From Kiritimatiellia bacterium (lineage in GTDB: Bacteria > Verrucomicrobiota > Kiritimatiellia > UBA8416 > YA12-FULL-48-11), in contig JAQUPZ010000009.1 of assembly GCA_028716365.1 (NCBI GenBank), positions 1-64,000 of the forward strand: a stretch of DNA of 64,000 nt, written 5' to 3'. Numbering within the stretch: position 1 is the first letter of the stretch; each line of letters starts with the position of its first letter. Shown here piece by piece: positions 19,539 through 27,628 of the stretch. A program made the translations under genes and the position numbers. The notes under the pieces are model-generated. The model made no database searches, had not been told where the DNA came from, and was given only the letters and a program-made list of their open reading frames with translations.

Positions 19539-19740
19539 CTGCGGGCTAACGTGCATGCCAGGCCATAGCCTCTTCTTGGCGAAGGCTGGAAGCCCGCAGT
19601 TTCTTCGCGGAATCCGGCGTCTTGTCCTGCGACGTGTCCGGCGAAGCTTTAGCGAAGACGGAAGCCTTGGCGAAGAAGGAAGCAAAACCCGCATTCATCC
19701 CACGGACTCCAAGTCCGGGGTCTCCTGCGAAGACGGATGA
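19539..19740. repeat. Structured repeat element in a 535-bp spacer
   Basis: The spacer 19294-19828 contains a 9-bp perfect inverted repeat (CTGCGGGCT at 19539-19547, AGCCCGCAG at 19591-19599) enclosing a second, imperfect stem. It is followed by short degenerate iterations of a GCGAAG-rich unit (GTCCGGCGAAGC, TTAGCGAAGACGG, TTGGCGAAGAAGG, CTGCGAAGACGG). It looks like a REP/MITE-type element. The rest of the spacer (19294-19538) shows nothing I can name. Confidence 0.45.
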
Positions 19741-19828
19741 ACCGGGTTCTCCGTTTATTTATACAGGAATGGAATTGTTACTTTACATTCTTTTGTGGTA
19801 AAATTGGGGTAAATTTGGGAGATCGAAG

Positions 19829-20269
19829 ATGAAGAAATTAATAAAACATTTTGTCGGTATATTGTTACTTGTCGCGCTAGTCGGATGCATGACATCCTGT
19901 GGAACCATTATCTACCCGGAACGGCGTGGACAGAAAACCGGCCATCTGGATGGCGTAGTTGTCTTGCTGGACGGGATCGGCTGCCTGTTTTTCATATTGC
20001 CGGGTGTCGCCGCATTCATCGTTGATTTCCAGACAGGCGCCATTTATCTCCCACCGGGACACAGCCGTACATTGGACACCTCAGGTAACAATTTCGTGAA
20101 AGTGTCAGTAAACAGGCGCGACCTCAACCGGCGCGGAATCGAACGGGTGGTCTCGTCATACATGGGTAGACCGATCAACATTTCCGATGAACGAATGCAG
20201 GTGAACCAAGTAAAAAGTTCCGAAGATCTCCGTGTCGCAATAGCATCCGTTTCAGGATTTGGCGAATAG
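19829..20269 (+). CDS. Small YceK-like lipoprotein
   Basis: 146 residues, with GGGAG 7 bp before ATG 19829. The lipoprotein signal peptide has candidate lipobox cysteines (LVGC and MTSC near residues 20-25). The following segment (GTIIYPERRGQ, LDGVVVLLDGIGCLFFILPG, IVDFQTGAIYLPP) is the hallmark of a small YceK/YidQ-like lipoprotein family common in Gram-negative bacteria. The C-terminal 60 residues extend beyond that core. It is expected in the inner or outer membrane; the function is not established for the family. Confidence 0.75.
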   Translation: MKKLIKHFVGILLLVALVGCMTSCGTIIYPERRGQKTGHLDGVVVLLDGIGCLFFILPGVAAFIVDFQTGAIYLPPGHSRTLDTSGNNFVKVSVNRRDLNRRGIERVVSSYMGRPINISDERMQVNQVKSSEDLRVAIASVSGFGE

Positions 20270-20282
20270 TACTAATCGTCAG

Positions 20283-20325
20283 AAAGTTTTGTCTGTTAAG
20301 AAGCAAACAGTTTTACATTTGTTTT
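20283..20325 (+). promoter_or_regulatory. Recurring leader motif, copy 1
   Basis: A copy of the motif with core TTGTCTGTTAAGAAGCAAAC, followed by an AT-rich stretch ending in TTTGTTT, lies about 70 bp upstream of the gene at 20394. The other copies are at 33132, 35992 and 40270. AAACA and TTGTTT can pair as a short hairpin. Confidence 0.5.
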
Positions 20326-20393
20326 TTTGAAGAATTTTCAAGAAGTACAATTGTAATAAAAAATCTACCGATTGACCAGGTGGAGATAACATT

Positions 20394-21209
20394 ATGTCAA
20401 TCAATTTCAACTTCAATGTGGACCGGAAAATAATAGTCAACGGAAAGAAGTATTCCAGCGTTGACCAGTTGCCTGAGGATATTCGTCGTGTCTACGAGGA
20501 GACGATGAAGCGTGGCGGCAAGATGCAGGTTGATGTAAAGCCGCCCAGTTTTAAAATTTCCTTCAATGGCAAAGATTATGGAAGCATAAACGAGATGCCC
20601 GAGGCTGAGAGAAGTATTTACGAGAAGGCGATGGCAATAGCCGGAGGCAGTGTTTTGGTGAATACCGAAACGACCGGTGATATCGGTAACCTGTTGCAGT
20701 CGGGCGACAGACGGCCCAGTTTTATGAAGTGGTTGTTTCCGCGACAGTACATGGAATGGGCTGAACCCCAGGAAATCAAGGACGTCAGATACGTAAACCA
20801 GAAGCGTATTTTTCAAAAGTTTCTGCCTGCCTTCATTATTTTATCCTTTGCCGGAATCTTTCTGCTGGGCAAGTTAAAGCCGGGGTTGCCAGTAAATAAT
20901 CTCTATATTGCGGCCCTGGTTGTGGCCGGAATCATATTCATGATTATTTATATGAGCAAGGTCACAACCACAACAATATCTATTTCAGACAGATCTATTT
21001 CGATGAACTGCGGTGATAATGCAGATTTCTGGAATTTCAACGAGATAGACCATTGTGAAATTTCGAACATGAAAACCGGCGGCACGGCGCCTGCAGCCCT
21101 GGTGGTCCAGACAAAGGGCGGACACAGAAAAATTATCGGGATCGCCCCTTCTATCAAGCTTGAAGACCTGAAATTGCTTCTGGAAAGCAAAGGCGTGAAG
21201 GTTAGTTAA
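20394..21209 (+). CDS. Membrane protein with duplicated N-terminal motif, unknown function
   Basis: 271 residues, with GGAGA 8 bp before ATG 20394. The cytoplasmic N-terminus holds two copies of a roughly 30-residue unit (NGKKYSSVDQLPEDIRRVYE near 15-45 and NGKDYGSINEMPEAERSIYE near 57-87). Two adjacent membrane helices follow (about 143-163 and 170-190), then a C-terminal beta-rich domain of about 75 residues that resembles membrane-associated PH-like domains (ISISDRSISMNCGDNADFW). I do not recognise the family. The N-terminal unit looks like a small binding module found in tandem. It is preceded by a copy of the recurring leader motif. Confidence 0.6.
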   Translation: MSINFNFNVDRKIIVNGKKYSSVDQLPEDIRRVYEETMKRGGKMQVDVKPPSFKISFNGKDYGSINEMPEAERSIYEKAMAIAGGSVLVNTETTGDIGNLLQSGDRRPSFMKWLFPRQYMEWAEPQEIKDVRYVNQKRIFQKFLPAFIILSFAGIFLLGKLKPGLPVNNLYIAALVVAGIIFMIIYMSKVTTTTISISDRSISMNCGDNADFWNFNEIDHCEISNMKTGGTAPAALVVQTKGGHRKIIGIAPSIKLEDLKLLLESKGVKVS

Positions 21210-21256
21210 CACTCAAACCCCGCAGCCAACCAACGGCACAACCAATTCGTCCGCAA

Positions 21257-24187
21257 TCAAAGGGGTTTACCCTCGGCGGACACGGTAACCTGCATTCGTG
21301 TACTGACCTTATCAGCCGTTTGGGCGGAAAAGGACAACTCGTTTGCGCCGTCCTTGAGAACCGGTACGTTACCGGTCGGAACAACTTCCTGAATAACCTT
21401 GCCGGCCGGACTGTATAGTTTGCAATCCTGGGCTGACTTGAGTTCAAGAAACATGCCTGTTTCCATCGTGACAGGGAAGGTAATTTTCTGACCATTGATT
21501 GCAACTGACGGATTTTCAATTTTGACCGGCGCCATAGGAATAGCCTTGACTGGTCCAATGAGGCAACTGACCTTTTTATTCGCAGGAAGGTTATTGACCC
21601 AAATCTGAACTTCCGTCACTCCCGCATAATTTACAACACCGATATGGTTGTCATAGACATAATATTTCGCGAGAACAGGCCATTTATAATCGGTAATACG
21701 GGTCGATTCCGGTTCAATGAACGTGAAATATTTCCAGCCGGTGAAATCAACCTTGACGTAATGACTGCTCTGATGCAAAGCCATTCCAGCCCCGCCGCTG
21801 CAGAGTTTTAAATCGACGAGTTCGCCGTTGCCGTCTCCTTTGATCCAAACGCCCAATGCCGTTTTATTACCCAGGTTCAGAGCCGGTTCGCACACCTTCG
21901 TCAGGCATCCCCAGCTTGCCTTCTGCACCGATTCGCCGGTACTCGACGCAACGAGTTCCACCACAGCCTCGCTCGTCGCAGGCACCTTGGCGTCAGACTT
22001 TTTCAGTTCACAATCCACGCCGGGAGCCGTTCGAACTTTTTTAAACTGCGCGACCGTTGTGTGATCGAGCACGTCGGTCTGCTGCGGATTATCATAAGCA
22101 GCGGATGACATGAGCGTCTCAAGTCGTAGTTTAACCGGCTGGGTCGCAAATTCATTGTCAAGTTGCCATTGGGCACTCGGGTGATCAAGGCCAGCGACTT
22201 TATGCTGCTTATAAAAGACCGGTTTGAAATTCCATTTACCGTTGTCCGCTCTAAAGAGGGTGAATTCCTTGCCCGGAACGCGAAGCCGGGCACAGACCTC
22301 TTCACTGAAATAATTCTGGTGTCGCAGCTCTTCGTATTGATGAATCATCTTGATGAAGTCACGGTAGACAGGATGTGCTTCCTGGGTCTTCTCGTCGGTA
22401 ACGCCTGTCATGGAGAGTCCGGCGTTATTGCCTATCATTTTACAGCAGACATATTCAATATCGTCGAGGAACATGGCATCCTGCTTTGGAGATTGCCAGG
22501 CTCTGAATCCCCACCAACCGAACTGAAGCGGCAGATAAAGTCCGCAATCCTTCATCGGCCCATACTTCTCGATCTCGGGCCAATAGCCGCCCCAACTTCC
22601 GTGTTGATACTCCTCGCCCGCCTTCATCGACGCGATACGAACATCCATAAAGCGTTTGTATCCCCGGGTAACCATATCCCAGGCCTGATAACGACTGCGG
22701 AAATGCCACCAGTGATGAATCATGCCGGCGTATTCAAGGCCGACCGGCTTTTTAAGATTCTTCATTAACTCAAAAACAAATTTATCGCCATAATACCAGT
22801 AGTTCTCTTTACCCCACATGTACTGCAGGCCTTCAATCGCGTCGAGATAGACACCATCAAATCCGCACTCGTTGACAATTTCCGCGGTCCGTCGGGCCAC
22901 TTCGTCGAACAGAGGCGAATGCGGTTCCGGTATATACATGCCGTTCCAGAACGTTTTGAGAAGACCGACCTGGACTCCTGCCTGATGTGCGACAATTTTT
23001 GTTCCGTGAAAACCACGCTTACAGCCGGTAAATTTATACGGTGCTTCCCGGGTCACATCGGTGAACTGAATAATTTCGTCCCCGATGCGAATGGTCCTGC
23101 TGCTTGTTTCCATGTAACCGATTCTGGTCGAGACGTCTTTTGTCGATTCTTTAACAGCGATTTCCGCTGCCTTTTCGTCCAAAGGCGCGTCAAGCGTGAA
23201 CCTGGTCAGAATGTCAAGATCCGGATGCGGGACTGGCGTTACATACTTCGAGTTCTGACTTATATAGCAGGTATACGTATGGAAGATGGAGGAAATTCCA
23301 GCCTTGTGCAGTTTATCAACGATCTTTTTATAAGTCTGCCAGCCCTCGGGAAATTTTTTCTTGTCGAGCTCGAAACTTCCAAACAGAAAAAAGTTCCCGG
23401 AGCCGTGATTGTCGATTTGATTAAATCCGAACTCATTACAGTTCTTAATCCACTGGTCGACGGTTTCCTCGGTGAGTGATCCGAAATTCATGAGATAGGA
23501 GCCGTAACCTTCTTTGGCGCCGAGCGCCCAGGCACCGCCCTGATCACAGAACGGAACGTCGGGCACGGCTTTCTTCATGACATCGCGGATAACGGGCAGG
23601 ATTTTTTTCTGGGGAACACCGATAACCGCGGCCCGGGCATTTTTAAAACCGAACCGCTGATAGCAGCTTGCCCAAAGCTCCCTGTGCAAAGCGGGAAGCT
23701 CATAGACGTGCGTATGCAAATTGAGCGAAAGAGAACAGGCGGCAAACGGCTCAGCAGGAATGGCGTCGAGCGTCAACGGTATATTAACGAACGTAAACGA
23801 ATCGGGCGAACCGGTTACATCGACCACCTCGAAAATCAGCCGCGTCTTTTTATTTGTCACCTTAACGGACGCGGTCACATCCGCCTCTGCAAATTTCAAA
23901 CTCAGCACATTATTTTCGAACGATACGGAAGTTGGAACAAAAGTCTTTGTCCCTTTGGTCACAGACGCGCAATATGCCTTGTCCCCCTCGACAACCTTAA
24001 GATAATCTTTTTTCTGAGACAAATCGGTAAAAGCGATGTTCTTTCCCGTCGGGCTTATCTCGTAACAGAATGTTTTACACTTTAAGGCAATGTTATTCCC
24101 AGCTGCAAAAGTCAGACTGGTTAAAATGTGCCAAACAACTGCAAAAACAAATATTCCTGTCGCATGCTTCAGTTTGTTTAACTGCAT
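21257..24187 (-). CDS. Large secreted glycosidase-like protein
   Basis: 976 residues with AGGAGA 7 bp before ATG 24187. A signal peptide (about 10-28) is followed by a beta-sandwich domain (30-190). The barrel-like catalytic region (about 200-600) includes GYGSYLMNFGSLTEETVDQW, NEFGFNQIDNHGSGNF, CGFDGVYLDAIEGLQYMWGK and YAGMIHHWWHFRSRYQAWDM. GVYLDAIEG places acidic residues at a strand end, as in catalytic centres of related barrels. After this comes a carbohydrate-binding-like jelly roll (LGVWIKGDGNGELVDLKLCS) and a small C-terminal beta domain. It probably hydrolyses a polysaccharide outside the cell. Family and linkage are unassigned. Confidence 0.6.
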   Translation of the reverse strand: MQLNKLKHATGIFVFAVVWHILTSLTFAAGNNIALKCKTFCYEISPTGKNIAFTDLSQKKDYLKVVEGDKAYCASVTKGTKTFVPTSVSFENNVLSLKFAEADVTASVKVTNKKTRLIFEVVDVTGSPDSFTFVNIPLTLDAIPAEPFAACSLSLNLHTHVYELPALHRELWASCYQRFGFKNARAAVIGVPQKKILPVIRDVMKKAVPDVPFCDQGGAWALGAKEGYGSYLMNFGSLTEETVDQWIKNCNEFGFNQIDNHGSGNFFLFGSFELDKKKFPEGWQTYKKIVDKLHKAGISSIFHTYTCYISQNSKYVTPVPHPDLDILTRFTLDAPLDEKAAEIAVKESTKDVSTRIGYMETSSRTIRIGDEIIQFTDVTREAPYKFTGCKRGFHGTKIVAHQAGVQVGLLKTFWNGMYIPEPHSPLFDEVARRTAEIVNECGFDGVYLDAIEGLQYMWGKENYWYYGDKFVFELMKNLKKPVGLEYAGMIHHWWHFRSRYQAWDMVTRGYKRFMDVRIASMKAGEEYQHGSWGGYWPEIEKYGPMKDCGLYLPLQFGWWGFRAWQSPKQDAMFLDDIEYVCCKMIGNNAGLSMTGVTDEKTQEAHPVYRDFIKMIHQYEELRHQNYFSEEVCARLRVPGKEFTLFRADNGKWNFKPVFYKQHKVAGLDHPSAQWQLDNEFATQPVKLRLETLMSSAAYDNPQQTDVLDHTTVAQFKKVRTAPGVDCELKKSDAKVPATSEAVVELVASSTGESVQKASWGCLTKVCEPALNLGNKTALGVWIKGDGNGELVDLKLCSGGAGMALHQSSHYVKVDFTGWKYFTFIEPESTRITDYKWPVLAKYYVYDNHIGVVNYAGVTEVQIWVNNLPANKKVSCLIGPVKAIPMAPVKIENPSVAINGQKITFPVTMETGMFLELKSAQDCKLYSPAGKVIQEVVPTGNVPVLKDGANELSFSAQTADKVSTRMQVTVSAEGKPL

Positions 24188-24301
24188 AAAAATTCTCCTA
24201 TCGAACTGCTTTTATTGAATAAATGCCACAATGTTACCGTTCACATGAACGAATAGCATATGAAAGATAAAATAAACAAGAAAAATCCCAGTCTTTTTAT
24301 T

Positions 24302-24324
24302 TTTTTAGCAGCTATTGCTAAAAA
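24302..24324. other. AT-rich hairpin
   Basis: TTTTTAGCA and TGCTAAAAA form a perfect 9-bp stem around a GCTAT loop, in the spacer downstream of the fragment at 24346 and upstream of the 976-residue gene. It could terminate minus-strand transcription coming from the ATPase gene, but it lacks a GC-rich stem. Confidence 0.35.
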
Positions 24325-24345
24325 GGCTGGCCGTGATATTACACT

Positions 24346-24527
24346 CTAAGATCTTTTAAGTGATGTTTCTATCAGCTGTTCGCAAACACGGCGCTGGTCC
24401 TTGAGCCCAGCTACGCGGTTTTCCGCTACCGGAGGTTTATCGAGTTCATTGGGAACCACCACCCGATCCATCCAGCGTCCATCAGCAGGTCGAATTGGAA
24501 CTGGTACGGGAAACCCGGCGCGGTAAA
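24346..24527 (-). pseudogene. C-terminal fragment of an unrecognised protein
   Basis: Between the DUF853 ATPase and the 976-residue gene, the minus strand has an open stretch of about 60 codons ending at TAG 24346-24348. It reads like real protein (VPIRPADGRWMDRVVVPNEL and later VCEQLIETSLKRS). It begins just after an in-frame TGA, has no good start codon and no ribosome-binding site. It is probably the tail of a gene lost by deletion. The family is unknown. The remaining spacer (24188-24345, 24528-24600) shows nothing more than the hairpin listed. Confidence 0.35.
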
Positions 24528-24600
24528 GTCATGCGTGTCGCCAATCAATTTCCAGTTGCCAGACACGACCCTATCACCCTCAAATCATGCTCTGAAAATC

Positions 24601-26115
24601 CTATCGGCGGCGCGAACCGCCTAATATGCCACCCAGTAAACCGCGAAAAATCTGTCGACCGACCTGACTACCGATGGTACGCACGGCCTGCTTTGCCATG
24701 GTCTCCACCATACCCTGACGACGCTTGGTACCCCACAGAAGTTCGCCCAACCGCCCACCCCCTTCAGCAGATTTCGGCTCTGCCGGGGCCTGGGTCGTCA
24801 GTATTGGTCTTTGACCCGGTTGCGGCATCGGAACATCCGCGGACACGTTCCGCCGGCCCAGAATCTCGTAGGCTGACTCGCGGTTTACACGTGTGTCGTA
24901 CTTGTTGCCAACCGGGCTACGCGACCGGACCGAGGCTCGCTCTTCAGGCGTGATCGCCCCAACGCGACAGCGCGGGGGACAAATCATGGTACGCTCCACA
25001 GGCATGGGCACACCTTTATCCTGCAGGGTAGACACCAAGGCCTCGCCCACGCCAAGCTGGGAAATGACATTGGCAACGTCGAGTTTCGGATTGGCAACGA
25101 AGGTTTCCGCGGCAGTACGTACTGCCTTTTGATCACGCGGCGTGAATGCACGCAAGGCGTGCTGGATCCGGTTCCCGAGCTGGCCGAGAATCTCATTTGG
25201 TATATCATCCGGGAACTGGGAGCAGAAATAAACGCCTACACCCTTTGAGCGAATCAGGCGCACAACCTGCTCAACGCGCTGTCGCAACACCGGCGGAGCG
25301 TCGTCGAACAGAAGGTGGGCCTCATCGAAGAAGAATACAAGCCTCGGCTTTTCAACATCGCCCACCTCGGGCAGGTTTTCAAACAACTCGGACAATAACC
25401 ATAACAGAAAACTGGAATATAGCCGTGGTTTTAAGACAAGCTGGTCCGCACTAAGAATATTGATGACACCTCGACCGCTGAGGTCTGTGCGCAGAAGGTC
25501 ATTGAGATCAAGTGCCGGTTCGCCGAATAAAGACGCTCCACCCTCCCTTTCCAACGACAAAAGGGAGCGTTGAACAGCAGACACGGACTGGGTACTGACA
25601 AGACCATATTTTGCGGAAATATCTTTATGATTGTCAGAAACAAAACCAAGCAGGGCGCGAAGATCATCGAGATCTAACAACAAAAGGCCCTGGTCATCCG
25701 CCAGTTTAAAAACGATCTCCAGTATCCCGGCCTGGGTATCGTTGAGCTCAAGAACCCGACCAAGCAGACTCGGTCCCATCTCGCTGACCGTTGTGCGTAC
25801 AGGATGACCTGCCTTGCCGTGCAAATCCCAGAACATCACCGGACAGGCTTCGTTGGTATAGCCCTCGACACCGATTTGGCTAACACGCTGCTGGATTTTT
25901 TCGTTAGAGACACCTGCCAGCGACAACCCGGCGACATCACCTTTTACATCGGCCAGGAATACCGGTACGCCCAAGCGTGAAAAACCCTCTGCCAACACCA
26001 TAAGAGAAATCGTTTTACCGGTACCGGTGGCACCTGCGATCAGGCCATGGCGGTTACCATACTTGGGAAGTAAATAGACAAGCTGATCACCCTTGCCAAT
26101 AAGTATTTGATCCAT
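24601..26115 (-). CDS. DUF853/HerA-like ATPase (YjgR-type)
   Basis: 504 residues from ATG 26115, with GGGAG 7 bp upstream; a TTG two codons earlier is less likely. Walker A is GATGTGKTIS near residue 30 and Walker B is LVFFFDEAHLLFDD, in a HerA/FtsK-like RecA fold. A later segment (GVGVYFCSQFPDDIPNEILG) is typical of the family, and the Gly/Arg-rich C-terminus (FRGLLGGILGGSRRR) also matches. Related proteins (E. coli YjgR) are cytoplasmic ATPases of uncertain role, sometimes linked to DNA processing. The gene appears monocistronic. Its upstream region carries repeat A1. Confidence 0.85.
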   Translation of the reverse strand: MDQILIGKGDQLVYLLPKYGNRHGLIAGATGTGKTISLMVLAEGFSRLGVPVFLADVKGDVAGLSLAGVSNEKIQQRVSQIGVEGYTNEACPVMFWDLHGKAGHPVRTTVSEMGPSLLGRVLELNDTQAGILEIVFKLADDQGLLLLDLDDLRALLGFVSDNHKDISAKYGLVSTQSVSAVQRSLLSLEREGGASLFGEPALDLNDLLRTDLSGRGVINILSADQLVLKPRLYSSFLLWLLSELFENLPEVGDVEKPRLVFFFDEAHLLFDDAPPVLRQRVEQVVRLIRSKGVGVYFCSQFPDDIPNEILGQLGNRIQHALRAFTPRDQKAVRTAAETFVANPKLDVANVISQLGVGEALVSTLQDKGVPMPVERTMICPPRCRVGAITPEERASVRSRSPVGNKYDTRVNRESAYEILGRRNVSADVPMPQPGQRPILTTQAPAEPKSAEGGGRLGELLWGTKRRQGMVETMAKQAVRTIGSQVGRQIFRGLLGGILGGSRRR

Positions 26116-26154
26116 ATGCAAACTCCCGCTAAATCTACCCGTTCATTCGAACCA

Positions 26155-26241
26155 CATTGACAACAAGAATTACATATTTATTTGCTTTCCATAAGTCTAA
26201 GTCAACTCTTCTTTAAGATCTTATGGGATCAGCCCTGAAGT
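26155..26241. repeat. Direct repeat A, copy 1
   Basis: An 87-bp sequence matching 27264-27350 at all but about three positions. It lies directly upstream of the ATPase gene. In the minus direction it holds TTGACT and an AT-rich stretch that could be that gene's promoter. It ends in CAGCCCTGAAGT, the same end seen at 27339 and 30554. Confidence 0.8.
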
Positions 26242-26404
26242 GGCTGTTGAAAAACTCTTCTGAGGTTTTATCTTTCGTTATTCGTTATCTTCTTCGTATT
26301 CGCACTGGGAGTTCAAATGATAAATGCAAATGATAGGATCCTCAACATAAGGGAGGTACACTATGGCATCATCATCCAAGAAATACAAAAAACAGTTCCC
26401 AAAA

Positions 26405-26439
26405 GTGTCAGGCACTAGGGCTTCAACAGTGCCTGACAC
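26405..26439. repeat. REP-like palindrome
   Basis: GTGTCAGGCACT and AGTGCCTGACAC form a perfect 12-bp stem with an 11-nt loop. The right arm is the beginning of repeat B. Palindromes with the TGTCAGGCACT core are typical of REP elements mobilised by RayT/TnpA-REP transposases. Confidence 0.65.
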
Positions 26440-26473
26440 TATTAACAATTTAAGGTCTGACGCCGAACATGTT
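26417..26473. repeat. Direct repeat B, copy 1
   Basis: 57 bp identical to 27207-27263. It starts AGGGCTTCAACAGTGCCTGA and ends at CGAACATGTT. With copy 2 it brackets the AT-rich methyltransferase gene. Confidence 0.85.
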
Positions 26474-26578
26474 GAATTGCTTTGCCAGCGGATAGAAGGA
26501 GTAGTATATAATTACCAGTTGGCGAATCTTAGAGTAACGCCACAATTCTTGGCGAGAAAGGGTTAGTATTACATATCC

Positions 26579-27205
26579 ATGAATATGGTTCAGCGTAATA
26601 AAGAATTATTCCAAAAGTGCTTTCCATCAGGAGAGATATTTGCCTTACGAAGTAATTTTGAGTGGGGGTATTTTGAAAAAGAGAAAGAGTTTGTCGAGCG
26701 GTATCTCCCAAAAACAACCAGCAACATTTTGATTATAGCTTCTGGAAATGGAAGAGAGGCGAGGCCTATTTCTCATATGAAGCACAAAATAGTATGCATG
26801 GATAATTGCCTTATGTATCTTTTATCCGCAAGGACTTTGTTTAAATCCGAAAAAACAAAAAGCGTGCATCTGGTACAGGCAGATGCTGAATCACTTCCTT
26901 TTGCCGACAGTAGTTTTGATTTTATTTTCTTTAGTATTTATTCGTTGTTAAAGGATAAACGTTTTATTGTTATGCGCCAGCTTTTGAGAATGTTACGCCC
27001 CGGAGGCATAATTCTTCTGACAACGTTTACTCCTCTTTATCATATTCAAGGGCCGCGTGATGATAGCTGGGCGTTTTTTAAAGATGGAGAAGAATTGCGT
27101 AACGATTTATCTCTTTGTGGTTGCGAGGTTATCGAAGAAGATGTCGACCCAAAGCGACCCGGATACCGCCTCGCGATATTACGAGATAAAAATAACATTC
27201 TTTAA
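26579..27205 (+). CDS. Class I SAM-dependent methyltransferase, AT-rich insert
   Basis: 208 residues. SAM motif I is present in slightly unusual form (ILIIASGNGREARPI), followed by acidic motif II (VCMDN), the motif around DAESLPFADSSFDFIF and motif III (LRMLRPGGIILLTTF), the order of UbiE/Methyltransf_11 enzymes. The N-terminal 35 residues are a short lid. The substrate cannot be inferred. The gene is visibly more AT-rich than its neighbours, has no strong ribosome-binding site, and is bracketed by direct repeats B (26417 and 27207) and A (26155 and 27264). This indicates arrival as a cassette. ATG 26585 is a possible alternative start. Confidence 0.8.
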   Translation: MNMVQRNKELFQKCFPSGEIFALRSNFEWGYFEKEKEFVERYLPKTTSNILIIASGNGREARPISHMKHKIVCMDNCLMYLLSARTLFKSEKTKSVHLVQADAESLPFADSSFDFIFFSIYSLLKDKRFIVMRQLLRMLRPGGIILLTTFTPLYHIQGPRDDSWAFFKDGEELRNDLSLCGCEVIEEDVDPKRPGYRLAILRDKNNIL

Positions 27206-27206
27206 A

Positions 27207-27263
27207 AGGGCTTCAACAGTGCCTGACACTATTAACAATTTAAGGTCTGACGCCGAACATGTT
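27207..27263. repeat. Direct repeat B, copy 2
   Basis: Identical to 26417-26473. It begins two bases after the methyltransferase stop and abuts repeat A copy 2 without a gap. The left arm of the palindrome seen at copy 1 is missing here. Confidence 0.85.
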
Positions 27264-27350
27264 CATTGACAACAAGAATTACATATTTATTTGCTTTCCA
27301 TAAGTCTAAATCAACTCTTCTTTAAGATCTTATGTTATCAGCCCTGAAGT
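27264..27350. repeat. Direct repeat A, copy 2
   Basis: 87 bp almost identical to 26155-26241. It follows repeat B copy 2 directly and overlaps the end of the HTH fragment read on the minus strand. Confidence 0.8.
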
Positions 27351-27530
27351 TAGAAGTTAGCTTTGCTGCCGCAACGCGGTTTCGATGGCGTTTACCTGCC
27401 GTACGTGTTTTGAATTCTCGCCCAGCGCCTGCCGAATCCGTTCTCACTACTTTACCGGTCCCAATACCCAGTACTGCCGCAATCTCCCTTTGCGTGAGAC
27501 CACCCCACCGTCCGCCACATCAAGCCTTAT
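27322..27530 (-). pseudogene. HTH-containing C-terminal fragment, possible transposase remnant
   Basis: A minus-strand open stretch of about 65 codons, without a start, ends at TAA 27322-27324. It reads RWGGLTQREIAAVLGIGTG, a clear helix-turn-helix, followed by a basic tail (KTRTAGKRHRNRVAAAKL). HTH tails of this kind end REP-associated and other transposases, and the adjacent sequence CAGCCCTGAAGTTAGAAGTT recurs at 30554, as expected for the end of a mobile element. The N-terminal catalytic part is gone. Assignment to a transposase is inference; a lost transcription factor is the alternative. Confidence 0.4.
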
Positions 27531-27599
27531 ATTCTAAATCCAGGGCTGAGTGTGACCCCAATAACCCTTGGAAGGGCTGGACTATGTCGGATTCCGCTG

Positions 27600-27624
27600 A
27601 AAAACTGCGGGCGTTAACCCGCAG
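27600..27624 (-). terminator. Rho-independent terminator for the PAS/HU operon
   Basis: Read on the minus strand, CTGCGGG-TTAACG-CCCGCAG is followed by TTTTT. The perfect 7-bp stem lies just beyond the stop of the PAS gene at 27629. Confidence 0.75.
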
Positions 27625-27628
27625 GGCA

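Larger units (their letters stand above)
26363..26566 (+). pseudogene. Short ORF with intact 5' end, probably a gene start overrun by repeat B
   Basis: 67 codons from ATG 26363, with an excellent ribosome-binding site (GGGAGG, 7-bp spacing). The first 14 residues (MASSSKKYKKQFPK) look like a natural basic N-terminus. The next 20 or so residues are simply translated repeat B. The remaining 30 residues (VELLCQRIEGVVYNYQLANL) run to a stop just before the methyltransferase gene. I read it as a gene start whose body was replaced when the repeat was inserted. A functional small protein cannot be excluded. Confidence 0.4.
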
